Positions 49,047 through 58,838 of a stretch of DNA of 64,000 nucleotides are shown here, in pieces. The notes beneath the pieces were generated by a model that saw nothing but the letters and a program-made list of their open reading frames with translations, had not been told where the DNA came from and did no database searches. The position numbers and the translations under genes are program-made. Source of the DNA: Chamaelirium japonicum (lineage: Eukaryota > Streptophyta > Magnoliopsida > Liliales > Melanthiaceae). The stretch is from positions 83,456,319 through 83,520,318 of the forward strand of contig OX393549.1 of NCBI GenBank assembly GCA_947650365.1, in the 5' to 3' direction. Positions within the stretch are counted from its first letter, which is position 1. The number at the start of each line of letters is the position of its first letter.

Positions 49047-49866
49047 GGGGCGACCTACCCCCTTGGATAGGGATCCAAGGGGATAAAGACCTCCCACAAT
49101 CATCTCTCTATTATCTCCTTTTTATCTCTCCTTGTATTTATCCGTTTTCCCACTTTTTGGGGCTTAATCTTAACCAATTCTTAGCCCTATCCCTATCTAT
49201 ATGGCCGGCCCTATAGATGAAGGATTCTCATCCCTACAACATAGGGCCGGCCCTAGCAAGGTCTCCCACTGCTAGGGTCGGCCAACAGTGAGGTACGACA
49301 GAGTGAGGTTTTTACTAAAACGCCCTGACGCCTCATTTTGACCATTTCTAGCGTGCGATACCTAGCGGCCATTACTTAAGTGATATCTACTAGTTACCTA
49401 CTATTAACTGAGGCCACCAGAGGGTGCCTCTAGCAAAGTCAACTAGTCAACTCACAGCATACCCCGGTGCATCGCACCTATGCAGCGAAGTTCACTTATG
49501 GCTAGGGATTACTACATGCGACTCTGTACTAGTCTCGAGTATAACCCTTAGTACTCGTATGTAGTTATGCATCTACCGTGCTCTAGTGCCAAGCACACGC
49601 GGAGCGTATACTTCTTTCTTCCTGCTAATGCTTATGGTGTTTCGAGGAGATGGTTCAAGAACCGTATATAATGTTGATAAGGTGGAACCATCAGGGACCG
49701 GGGTTCATGGCTTCCAACTCAAGGTCGATCGACACACTACCCGAGTGTACCATCGATCCTCTGAGCTCGAGTTAACCTGCGTAGCCACCCAGAGTGCGAC
49801 GCAGGCTGCACTCCAATTCACCCAGACTTACTATGTTCTCCATCATACCTTTGCTCTCCGCTTAGT

Positions 49867-50207
49867 TGTAAGCTCCGCCCCAAAGACACAAGATATTGTC
49901 CGCTTTGCCCGTGCCCGCACGAGAACTTCCCAGGAGGTCACCCATCCTGGTACTACTCTCGCCCGAGCACGCTTAACTACATAGTTCTTACGAATTCCGT
50001 AGCGGCGCACGGTTTTAAAACGCGTCTTCTATGTTTGAGAGGGGAAATTATATAAGTAGCTCAGGATCTCCTTCTCTCCAGGTGATGTGGGGCTAACTCA
50101 TGGCCTTGTACACCTCACCTCACCTCACCTCACCTCATCCATCTTGGCATTCCCGCCTCAGGAGTCTTGGCTCTTGGCTATTGGCCTATTGGATCTTGGT
50201 CGTCACA
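49867..50207 (-). mobile_element. Cassandra solo LTR nested in copia LTR (341 bp)
   Basis: It starts TGTGACGACC and ends AGCTTACA on the minus strand. TTAGT flanks it at 49862-49866 and 50208-50212. The partner LTR has the uninterrupted CTCCGCTTAGTAGTGG near 58065, a direct empty-site control. It includes the 5S-like region and a (TGAGG)n-type repeat (GGTGAGGTGAGGTGAGGTG on the minus strand). Confidence 0.96.
49918..49987 (-). promoter_or_regulatory. 5S rRNA-like internal control region in nested Cassandra LTR
   Basis: On the minus strand it reads AGTTAAGCGTGCTCGGGCGA, then GAGTAGTACCAGGATGGGTG and ACCTCCTGGGAAGTTCTCGT. It is the best-conserved of the three 5S-like segments here, with box A, intermediate element and box C all recognisable. 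Confidence 0.88.
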
Positions 50208-50978
50208 TTAGTAGTGGTAAACACGCTGTCCCTCCATTTGATGCCATGATTCACTTCGAGCGGTGAAGACTTCCGTCAGACTTGAATGACCATATGACTT
50301 GGTTCCTTCCAGGTTGACCTATACATCGTACCTCTGATTACCCCGTCGAGTAATCGAACCCGGTCAACAGTCAAACTGATGACCACCAGACCTGGGTTTG
50401 GTACAGTGTAAGTCACACCAAGGAACGCACCTCCCTTTAGGGGTGTGGATGGCCTGCAGGAGTGACACGCTAATGCAACGCCAGCCGGGTAACCCAGTAC
50501 ACCGTGGTTTTGGATCACTACAAACGGATCCTCATACATTGGTGCGCCAAAGCACCACACAACTGGTTAGTCCATCAGACGTGGTTCCTCAGGGTTTAGG
50601 ACCATTTTACCCTAAGCAGAAACACGACTTAGTGTACCAGTGTCTGCTCACTGATCTGTACACCGTGTTAGTTCCGTTCAGCCACAGACACTGTGCTTGG
50701 TGATGACCATGGTGAAGACATCCCATGAACTGTCATCACCAACAGCTTAACATGATGAGGCGACCAACCTGATCATAGCTGCGAACTTATTTAGATTATA
50801 TGGGACCAATCCACTCAGTCTTCAACTCAGTGGACTACCATATAACCATGGCTCTCTGTTCTTAAAAGAACACATAACTATGTTATGTACCAATATGCAT
50901 CTCATATAATAATAACTATCAACCTTTATTAGACCAAAACATAAAGTTTTACAAGCTTAGAACACATCAATCCTAACA

Positions 50979-50991
50979 ATCTTCCACTTGG
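50979..50991 (-). other. Polypurine tract of copia element
   Basis: The minus strand reads CCAAGTGGAAGAT directly before the 3' LTR start TGTTAGG and just after the pol stop codon. CAAGTGGGAGA-like tracts are typical at this place in plant copia elements. Confidence 0.8.
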
Positions 50992-50992
50992 T

Positions 50993-51994
50993 CTAGCGTA
51001 GCAAAACGGTTTTGACTCCCATCGCGTCCACATATCGCTCGAATGCCTTGGTAGGTATTGCCTTTGTAAAAGGATCAGCAACATTATCTGTAGATGCAAT
51101 CTGTGTCACCGCTACTCGCCCTTGCTTTTGAAACTGTCGAATCAAGTGGAACTTGCGCTCGATGTGCTTCCCCTTTTGGTGATGTCTTGGCTCCTTTGCT
51201 TGTGCTACCGCCCCACTATTGTCGCAGTAAAGCACATTAGGTAACTGGGCCTCTGGTACGCACCCCAAATCCGTAAGGAATTTCTTGAGCCATACCGCCT
51301 CTTTGGCTGCCTCGCACGCTGCAACGTACTCAGCTTCTTTGGTAGAGTCTGCGATGCATTTCTGCTTCACACTCTGCCAACTAACCGCTGCTCCTCCTAA
51401 CATAAACACAAAACCTGATGTCGATTTCCTGGATTCCAAATCTGACATAAAGTCAGAATCTGTGTATCCAATCGGCGTTAGTTCTTGTGCAGTGTAAACC
51501 AACTCATAGTCCCTTGTTCTACGAAGGTACTTGAGTATACACTTCACAGCTGTCCAGTGATCTGGACCCGGATTCGATTGAAACCGACCCATCATGCCTA
51601 CTGTGAAACAGATATCTGGCCTTGTACAATGCATAGCATACATTAGACTACCTAATGCCAAAGCATAAGGTATCTTCTGTATTTCTGCTCTCTCCTCAGG
51701 TGTCTTAGGACATTGATCCTTAGACAGTTTTATGCCATGTTTAAATGGCACAAAACCCTTCTTGGAGTTTTGCATGTCAAACCTAGCCATAACCTTATCT
51801 ATATACGCGACCTGTGACGGCGAGAGAATCCTGTTCTGGCGATCACGTGTTACCTTGATCCCCAAAACATAACTCGCTTCACCTAGGTCTTTCATATCGA
51901 ACTGTGTTGACAACCAGACCTTTACCGTTGATAATGTTCCAACATCATTTCCAATGAGTAGAATATCGTCTACGTAAAGTATCAAATATACCAC
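50993..51994 (-). pseudogene. pol: Copia pol: C-terminal reverse transcriptase and RNase H
   Basis: This is the last open part of the polyprotein, in the same frame as the upstream parts and cut off from them by TGA at 52085-52087. It opens with the reverse-transcriptase active site YVDD (residues 7-10 here), followed by LLIGND and the copia-typical DLGEASYVLGIKV. RNase H begins near residue 175 with YTDSDF (Asp179) and carries EAEYVA (around 220-225), YCDNSGA (Asp258) and ADPFTK (Asp307), so the acidic active-site residues remain. TKEAEY replaces the commoner TEAEY. The reading ends at TAG 50993-50995, just before the polypurine tract. The segment looks intact but lacks its N-terminal half as one protein, so it is not expected to work. 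Confidence 0.9.
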
Positions 51995-52084
51995 TGTAGT
52001 CTTATCACTCCTCTTGTATACACATGGCTCAGCCTCGTTTTGAGTAAATCCATATGACTGGATTACCTGATCAAAACGGATGTT

Positions 52085-54079
52085 TCAACTTCTAGATGCT
52101 TGCTTTAGTCCATAAATGGACTTCTGCAACTTGCAAACTAGATGTTCCTGACCCTCTGACTCAAAACCTGGTGGCTGCATCATATAAATGTCTTCTTCTA
52201 AATTCCCGTTGAGGAATGCTGTCTTGACATCCATTTGCCAGATCTCCCAATTATAATGGGCTGCAATGGATAGGAGGATCCGAATAGACTTTATCATAGC
52301 TACCGGCGAGAAGGTTTCGTTAAAGTCGATTCCTTCTCTCTGGGTATAACCCTTGGTAACTAATCTAGCTTTATAAGTCTCAATTGTACCATCGGATCCT
52401 CTCTTCTTCTTATAAACCCACTTACACCCAATAGGTTTAATATTGGATGATGGTGTAACAAGAGTCCAGACTGCGTTATGGGACATTGATGCAATTTCTG
52501 CCTCCATAGCTTTTTGCCAGTCAGAGCTGTCAGAAGCTCCCACTGCCTCATCGTAGCTCAGTGGGTCATCCTCCTGACCCTCTGGATCAACCAATAAGGT
52601 TTCTCCATAGTATCTGTCAGGAGCTCTGATGCTTCTCCCACTGCGACGAGGTGGTGGTTGTGTTACAAGATGAATAGGTTCTACAGTTTCTGGTATATTA
52701 GTGTCTGTAATGTCAGCTCCCACTATGCTTTCGGATGCGCTCTCTGATCTAGTACCCAGTAGCTCATCCAGAACTACCTTACTAGCAGGCTTGTGGTCCA
52801 TAATATAATCATGTTCTAGGAAAATGGCATTCGTTGAAACGATTACCTTCTTTTCCTCAGGATCATAAAGTAGTCCACCTTTAGTCTCTTTGGGATATCC
52901 TACAAACAGACATGCTTTGGACTTTGGCTCCATCTTTTCCCTCTTGTCTACCCGCACATGTGCAGGACATCCCCATATTCTGAAATGCTGTAGTGTTGGC
53001 TTTTGCCTTGACCATAGTTCTCTAGGGGTCTGAGGCACTGATTTAGACGGAACGTGGTTCAGAACATATGCTGCTGTCTGATAGGCATATCCCCAAAAGG
53101 TCGTTGGTAAACAGGCATAACTCATCATGCTTCGAACCATGTCCAACAAGGTTCGATTCCTTCTCTCAGAGACTCCATTCTGTTGTAGGGTACCTGGAGC
53201 AGTTAACTGGGATGTTATCCCATGCTCCACCAAATACCCAAGGAACTCGTCAGATAGGTATTCACCTCCACGATCAGATCGAAGGGTTTTTATACATTTA
53301 CCTGTCTGCTTTTCTACTTCAGCCCTGAACTCTTTGAACATTTCAAAGGATTCTGACTTCCGATGCATAAGGTAAATATAACCATATCTTGAGTAATCAT
53401 CAGTAAAAATGATGAAGTACTCATAGCCTCCTATCGCCTTGACGCTCATGGGTCTACATACATCTGAATGGATTAACTCCAATACATCAATAGCTCTCAC
53501 TCCTTTGCCTTTGAAGGTCCTCTTGGTCATCTTGCCTTCCAGGCAGGATTCACAGGTGGGAAGGATCTCCGTAAGATCTGTTTCCAGAAGCCCGGCCTTT
53601 ACCAACCTATGGATCCTGTCTAAGGCAATATGCCCAAGCCATAAGTGCCACAATTGGGTTAAATTCTCTGAAGGTTTCTTACGCTTAGATGAATTAACAT
53701 TAAATGCTGAAGTTATTGTGTTATCTTTCTCAAATTTAGGACTGACAATATAGAGATGATTCTGAACCATTCCTCTTATTATAAAAGTTCCATTCAGTTT
53801 AAACGACACACTAGAAGCATCAAAATAAACTGAATAACCTTCATTAACTAAAGAAGAAACAAAAATTAAGTTACGTCTCAAGGACGGTACATAAAAGACA
53901 TCTCTAAGAGTCAAAGTCTTATTATTCGAAAAACTAAAAGTAACATCTCCAATAGCTTCAGCAGCAGCCACGGCCTCAGTTCCCATGCTCAAGGTCACCT
54001 CTCCATCAAGCAACCTTCTGCTTTCCCGAAACCCCTGAAGAGAGTTACAGGCATGGTTAGTGGATTCTGAATCCACAAT
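52085..54079 (-). pseudogene. pol: Copia pol: protease end, integrase, N-terminal reverse transcriptase
   Basis: It lies between two in-frame stops (TAG 54080-54082 and TGA 52085-52087). It opens just after the lost Trp of the protease motif and reads VDSESTNH, so the expected active-site DSG is DSE, a Gly-to-Glu change likely to kill protease. Integrase follows, counting from the Val at 54076: zinc-binding H144, H149, C175, C178, and catalytic D205, D268, E304 with the standard 35-residue D-E gap. The linker carries the copia-typical FWGYAYQTAAYVLN and GCPAHVRV. Reverse transcriptase starts near residue 520 (WQKAMEAEIASM) with CKWVYKKK and the first catalytic Asp in QMDVKTAFLNG (D616). It stops after SIYGLKQASRS, where the related proteins have Trp. 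Confidence 0.92.
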
Positions 54080-54958
54080 CTAACTAGTAAAAGAACTATT
54101 ACTTGAAAGAAATAATTCAACAACTAAGAGTTGTAGATTACCTTCGCCAGCATTCTGATGTTTCTTGCAGTCCTTCTTCCAATGACCCTTCTGGCCACAC
54201 TAGAAACACTTCGTGACCAGTTTCTTTGATTCTCCAGACCCAGAGGCCCCAGTAGAGTCCTGCATAGGCGTAGACTTAGGTTTCTTCTTATGTTTCTTCC
54301 CTTGAGGTTTACCAGGCTTCTTGAAGGATCTGTGTTGCACGTGAAGTGCTTCGCCCTTCTGCTTGAAGCCATCCTCAGCTGCCTGGAGAGCTCCCAGAAG
54401 CTCTGCATTTGTCATAGCCAACTTATTTAAATTAAAGTTGGTGACAAAGACTTCAAAGGCTCCAGACAGTGACGAGAGGAAGATGTCTGTCATCACCTCG
54501 CCTTCTAGCACAATGTCCATGGTAGCTAGTTCGTTCTGGAAACCAAACATTTTCATCATGTGTTCCCGAACCAGCATCCCATTGGACATCTTAGTGCCGA
54601 CGAGTTTCTTGATGGTAAGGTATCGCGTAACGCGATTGTGACCTTCAAACATCTCCTTCAGATACAACATCATGTCAGAAGCGTCGGGCATCTCCTCGAC
54701 TTGCTTCTGCAGAGTTGTTTGCAAGGATGCTATAATATAGCATTTACATATTTCATTAGATTCCTTCCAGTCAGTAAAAGCCTTTAACTGTGCCTCTGTG
54801 GCATCGAGTCCTGGCAAATCCGGCTCAGGGTCATTCAGGGCTGTCATGTGTTTACCTATCCTTAAGACCAGGTATAGGTTGCGCTTCCAGTCCTCATAGT
54901 TGGGACCGGTAAGTTTGTGGCCATTTAGGATAGCGGACAGGGGGTCTAACTTGGTCAT
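54080..54958 (-). pseudogene. gag: Copia gag and nucleocapsid
   Basis: The likely start is the ATG at 54958 (MTKLDPLSAILNGHKLTGPN). An ATG at 54991 is in frame but adds only an AT-rich, non-conserved tail. The fold region has the copia gag hallmarks: NYEDWKRNLYLVL, then the helical core, MLYLKEMFEGHN, LVGTKMSNGMLVREHMMKM and MTDIFLSSLSGAFEVFVTNF. A basic stretch (KPQGKKHKKKPK) precedes the zinc knuckle CX2CX4HX4C. TAG at 54200-54202 replaces the second variable residue inside the CX2C, right after CF. The frame then continues through CGQKGHWKKDC to a second TAG at 54080-54082. Gag would form the particle and bind RNA. Here the zinc knuckle and everything downstream are uncoupled. Confidence 0.9.
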
Positions 54959-56686
54959 CTGAAAATAAAAGACTGAATAATGAGAATGCATGAAAACTTA
55001 TTTTTATGGATTTTTAAAACAAGCTAATTATATCCATATGACAACGCTACCCTCAAGCGAAGCCATCTCTATGGATTAATTAACCATGTATGTAAGATCT
55101 CGGAGTAGGCTACACCTGTCCGAGGGGGCAGTGTGCAGGTCTTCCGCTTACATGGGTCTTTCCCTTGACCCTATCCAAATCTGCCAACTACGAGCTTTGA
55201 TGGACCATGGTTATCTTTTGGCCAGTACCACGTGATCACCGTTGTCTTCGTAACGAATACCTCACGTGTACTTAGAATGCTTACCCACGAGCTTAGGCAA
55301 TTACGGCACGGGAATTCTAACGGCCCCCACGAGGGTGAGTAAAGCCTGAGCACTTGGCACCGTAACCGTCATATCCCGAAGGAGATCACTAAGTAGCTTG
55401 GCATAGAAAAACACAGCTCTCACTCGAGGGGGTTGTTGAGTTATGTCCTTCCACCCGAGTACGAAGTGATTAGCCGTGGAGGCCAGAGGATCTCTAAAAG
55501 TCCTCTATTACATCCCTTATATATATGAGGGTTATTTTGCGAGTATGAATTTATGCAAATGCAAAAGTAGCGACCTCCTATATACTAGACCCTGGTCACA
55601 CCATGCTCCTACTAGCGTTCAAGCCCTTCGCCTAGCATTAATCATTCGCGGAATATCATAGTCCCTGCCTCAAGTGGATTTCTCCATTCAAGGGTCACAT
55701 TACATATTCCGAGAATATCGATGCTTTTTAAAAAATGGTTATCATGCTAATGCTCTGGAGCTAAGCCTAGAGTCAGACTCACTGGAAAGGACTCCCACTA
55801 GTCATGGCGCCTCGCTTATAAATTTGACAATTGATGTTCAATGGATCTCTATTTCATCTTTGATTTCGATGCTGGCCAAATAGGCACACCCGACTAGTCG
55901 GGTGCTGACCTAATGGTGGCATAACCATATGTGATGGGATCCCACTAACATCAAAAGTCAACTAAATAATATGCGTTATCTAGCGGGATCCTATCCTCAA
56001 ACAGTCGCTTGGACCGGAGGGGAAAGGCATCCCTCTGAAAACTGATAATCACATTATCTCATCGGGGTTCGATATGAAACATAAAGAACTAATAAAGAAA
56101 GCAACCATTAAAACTGAATTAAGTTCAGGGTCCGACCCCTGAACCTAATTAGCACAGGGTAGGCCTCTAGCTTTCTTCGCAAGGTTCCTCGGTCCGGCTC
56201 CTCCGTCGCGCTCGCGAACACTTTGTCGGATCGCCTTCATCTTCCAAGGTTCCGCTTCCGCTCCCGATGGTGGATTTCTTTGGCACATCTTTCTTCTCGA
56301 TCTGTAACCGAAAAAGTCTAGTACGCTTCGAGCAAGTGCTCGCTCGTACACAATTTCCTAGAAAGAAAAGAAAACACACCTAGAATAAAGACCATGGGAA
56401 CCGAGGATGGTCAACCACCATCACTCGCCCAATCTACGGCTCAATTACATATCCACAAACAAAGAGAGCAAATCCAGACAATGGCTAACTCGGGGTCTGA
56501 CCCCCGGTAGAAAGCTCAAAACATAGATCTAGATTTTTTATAGCGGCGCCCTGCATGAATGATTAATAGAACAAGCACAATCTATACATATGCATGATCT
56601 AAGTGTAAGAACCCTGATGATTTCATGCATTCATCATGCGCACACATGTTGGTTTCATGAAAAAACGTGAAACGCACACCACTAAT
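54959..56686 (-). other. Long 5' leader of copia element
   Basis: About 1.7 kb between primer site and gag start has no convincing protein. It includes a perfect 18 bp palindrome at 55887-55904, and two short self-complementary motifs (GGGTCCGACCCC near 56129 and GGGGTCTGACCCCC near 56491). It would hold packaging and dimerisation signals. This is inferred from position. Confidence 0.6.
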
Positions 56687-56701
56687 GCGGCTCTGATACC
56701 A
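56687..56701 (-). other. Primer-binding site, initiator tRNA-Met type
   Basis: The minus strand reads TGGTATCAGAGCCGC, two bases after the 5' LTR end. It is an exact plant tRNA-Met primer site and fixes the element's orientation. Confidence 0.95.
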
Positions 56702-56703
56702 AT

Positions 56704-58838
56704 TGTTGGAAATTAATCCATGGTCGAGTCTCGCAGCGGAAGCGATTTTGTAGTCGAAATACCGTTCATGGTGCACGTTACACGATTTAAACTTTCATCG
56801 AAACTAATCTATATATGTGTGCATGTGTATGCACGTGAATCGAACACCCTAACGGCAATCTAGCGTAATGATTAACTAGCATGCATGCAAATCATAATAC
56901 TCGCTAGATCTACATGTTAGATTACACATACCTTTCGTACGGATCTTTTAACCGTGGAGAATTGTCTTCTTTGTCGATGGAGACGGAAGATCGTTCGCGA
57001 AGATGCCGATGGTACGATTAGAGACGTTGCCTTCTTGTTCACCCGATCTCACACGATGCACGGAATGTCGCTCTCGGATCTCTGAGTGCCTCCGAAGAAC
57101 GACCCTTCTCCTTCTTCATAACTCCACGCGAGGAAGACGAAGTTGCAAGCGGGAAACGGGAGATGGATTCGGGAGAGAACTAGAGAGATGAGAGGGGAGG
57201 GGGGGTTCGGTTTTTGCAACACTAGGGCCGGCCCCCTATAGCCCTTTATATAGGGTCGGCCTACCCCCTTGGATAAGGATCCAAGGGGATAAGGACCTCC
57301 CACAATTATCTCTCCATTATCTCCTTTTTATCTCTCCTTGTATTTATCCGTTTTCCCACTTTTTAGGGCTTGATCTTAACCAATTCTTAGCCCTATCCCT
57401 ATCTATATGGCCGGCCCTATAGATAAGGGATTCTCATCCCTACAACATAGGGCCGGCCCTAGCAAGGTCTCCCACTGCTAGGGTCGGCCAACAGTGAGGT
57501 CCGGTAGAGTGAGGTTTTTACCAAAACGCCCGGACGCCTCATTTTGACCATTTCTAGCGTGCGATACCTAGCGGCCATTACTTAAGTGATATCTACTAGT
57601 TATCTACTATTAACTGAGGCCACCAGAGGGTGCCTCTAGCAAAGTCAACTAGTCAACTCACAGCATACCCCGGTGCATCGCACCTATGCAGCGAAGTTCA
57701 CTTATGGCTAGGGATTACTACATGCGACTCTGTACTAGTCTCGGGTATAACCCTTAGTACTCGTATGTAGTTACGCATCTACCGTGCTCTAGTGCCAAGC
57801 ACACATGGAGCGTATACTTCTTTCTTCCTCCTAATGCTTATGGTGTTCCGAGGAGATGGTTCAAGAACCGTACATAATGTTGATAAGGTGGAACCATCAG
57901 GGACCGGGGTTCATGGCTTCCAACTCAAGCTCGATCGACACACTACCCGAGTGTACCATCGATCCTCTGAGCTCGAGTTAACCTGCGTAGCCACCCAGAG
58001 TGCGATGCAGGCTGCACTCCAATTCACCCATACTTACTATATTCTCCATCATACCCCTGCTCTCCGCTTAGTAGTGGTAAACACGTTGTCCCTCCACTTG
58101 ATGCCATGATTCACTTCGAGCGGTGGAGACTTCCGTCAGACTCGAATGACCATATGACTTGGTTCCTTCCAGGTTGACCTATACATCGTACCTCTGATTA
58201 CCCCGTCGAGTAATCGAACCCGGTCAACAGTCAAACTGATGACCACCAGGCCTGGGTTTGGTACAATGTAAGTCACACCAAGGAACGCATCTCCCTTCAG
58301 GGGTATGGATGGCCTGGAGGAGTGACACGCTAATGCAACGCCAGCCGGGTAACCCAGTACACCGTGGTTTTGGATCACTGCAAACGGATCCTCACACATT
58401 GGTGCGCCAAAGCACCACACAACTGGTTAGTCCATCAGACATGGTTCCTCAAGGTTTAGGACCGTTTTACCCTAAGCAGAAACACGGCTTAGTGTACCAG
58501 TGTCTGCTCACTGATCTGTACAGCGTGTTAGTTCCGTTCAGCCACAGACACTGTGCTTGGTGATGACCATGGTGAAGATATCCCATGAACTGTCATCGCC
58601 AACAGCTTAACATGATGAGGCGACCAACCTGATCATAGCTGCGAACTTATTTAGATTATATGGGACCAATCCACTCAGTCTTCAACTCAGTGGACTACCA
58701 TATAACCATGGCTCTCTGTTTTTAAAAGAACACATAACTATGTTATGTACCAATATGCATCTTATATAATAATAACTATCAACCTTTATTAGACCAAAAC
58801 ATAAAGTTTTACAAGCTTAGAACACATCAATCCTAACA
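56704..58838 (-). repeat. 5' LTR of copia element (2135 bp)
   Basis: On the minus strand it runs from TGTTAGGATTGATG to TTAATTTCCAACA. It is colinear with 48498-50978 apart from the Cassandra insert there. Confidence 0.95.
57245..57252 (-). promoter_or_regulatory. TATA box in copia 5' LTR
   Basis: The minus strand reads CCCTATATAAAGGGCTATAG, the likely core promoter of the element, conserved in the other LTR. Upstream in the element sense are repeated GGGCCGGCCC palindromes (57408-57465). Confidence 0.7.

Larger units (their letters stand above)
48498..50978 (-). repeat. 3' LTR of copia element, interrupted by Cassandra solo LTR
   Basis: On the minus strand it runs from TGTTAGGATTGATG to TTAATTTCCAACA. 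Net length without the nested insert is 2135 bp. Over the first ~170 bp at the low-coordinate end I count about nine mismatches against the other LTR. Short open frames inside are not genes. Confidence 0.93.
48498..58838 (-). mobile_element. Ty1/copia LTR retrotransposon, full length, inactivated
   Basis: The 10.3 kb element is read on the minus strand: 5' LTR (56704-58838), tRNA-Met primer site (56687-56701), long leader (54959-56686), single-frame gag-pol (54958 to 50993), polypurine tract (50979-50991) and 3' LTR (48498-50978, holding a Cassandra solo LTR). Without that insert and its duplication both LTRs are exactly 2135 bp. The domain order protease, integrase, reverse transcriptase, RNase H defines Ty1/copia. 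Flanks share TGGG (CTGGG at 48493-48497, ATGGG at 58839-58843), a duplication with one changed base. The uninterrupted site CTTCTGGGTGCGC is seen at about 37091 and 40320 in sister repeats. The lineage within copia is not settled by eye; the gag start resembles Tork/Tnt1-type proteins. Confidence 0.95.

Noticed and set aside
48708..58563. Paired small open frames in both copia LTRs (for example near 48708, 49586, 50276, 57792 and 58136)
   Set aside because: They occur in both LTRs because the LTRs are duplicates, differ by stops and shifts, and match no domain.
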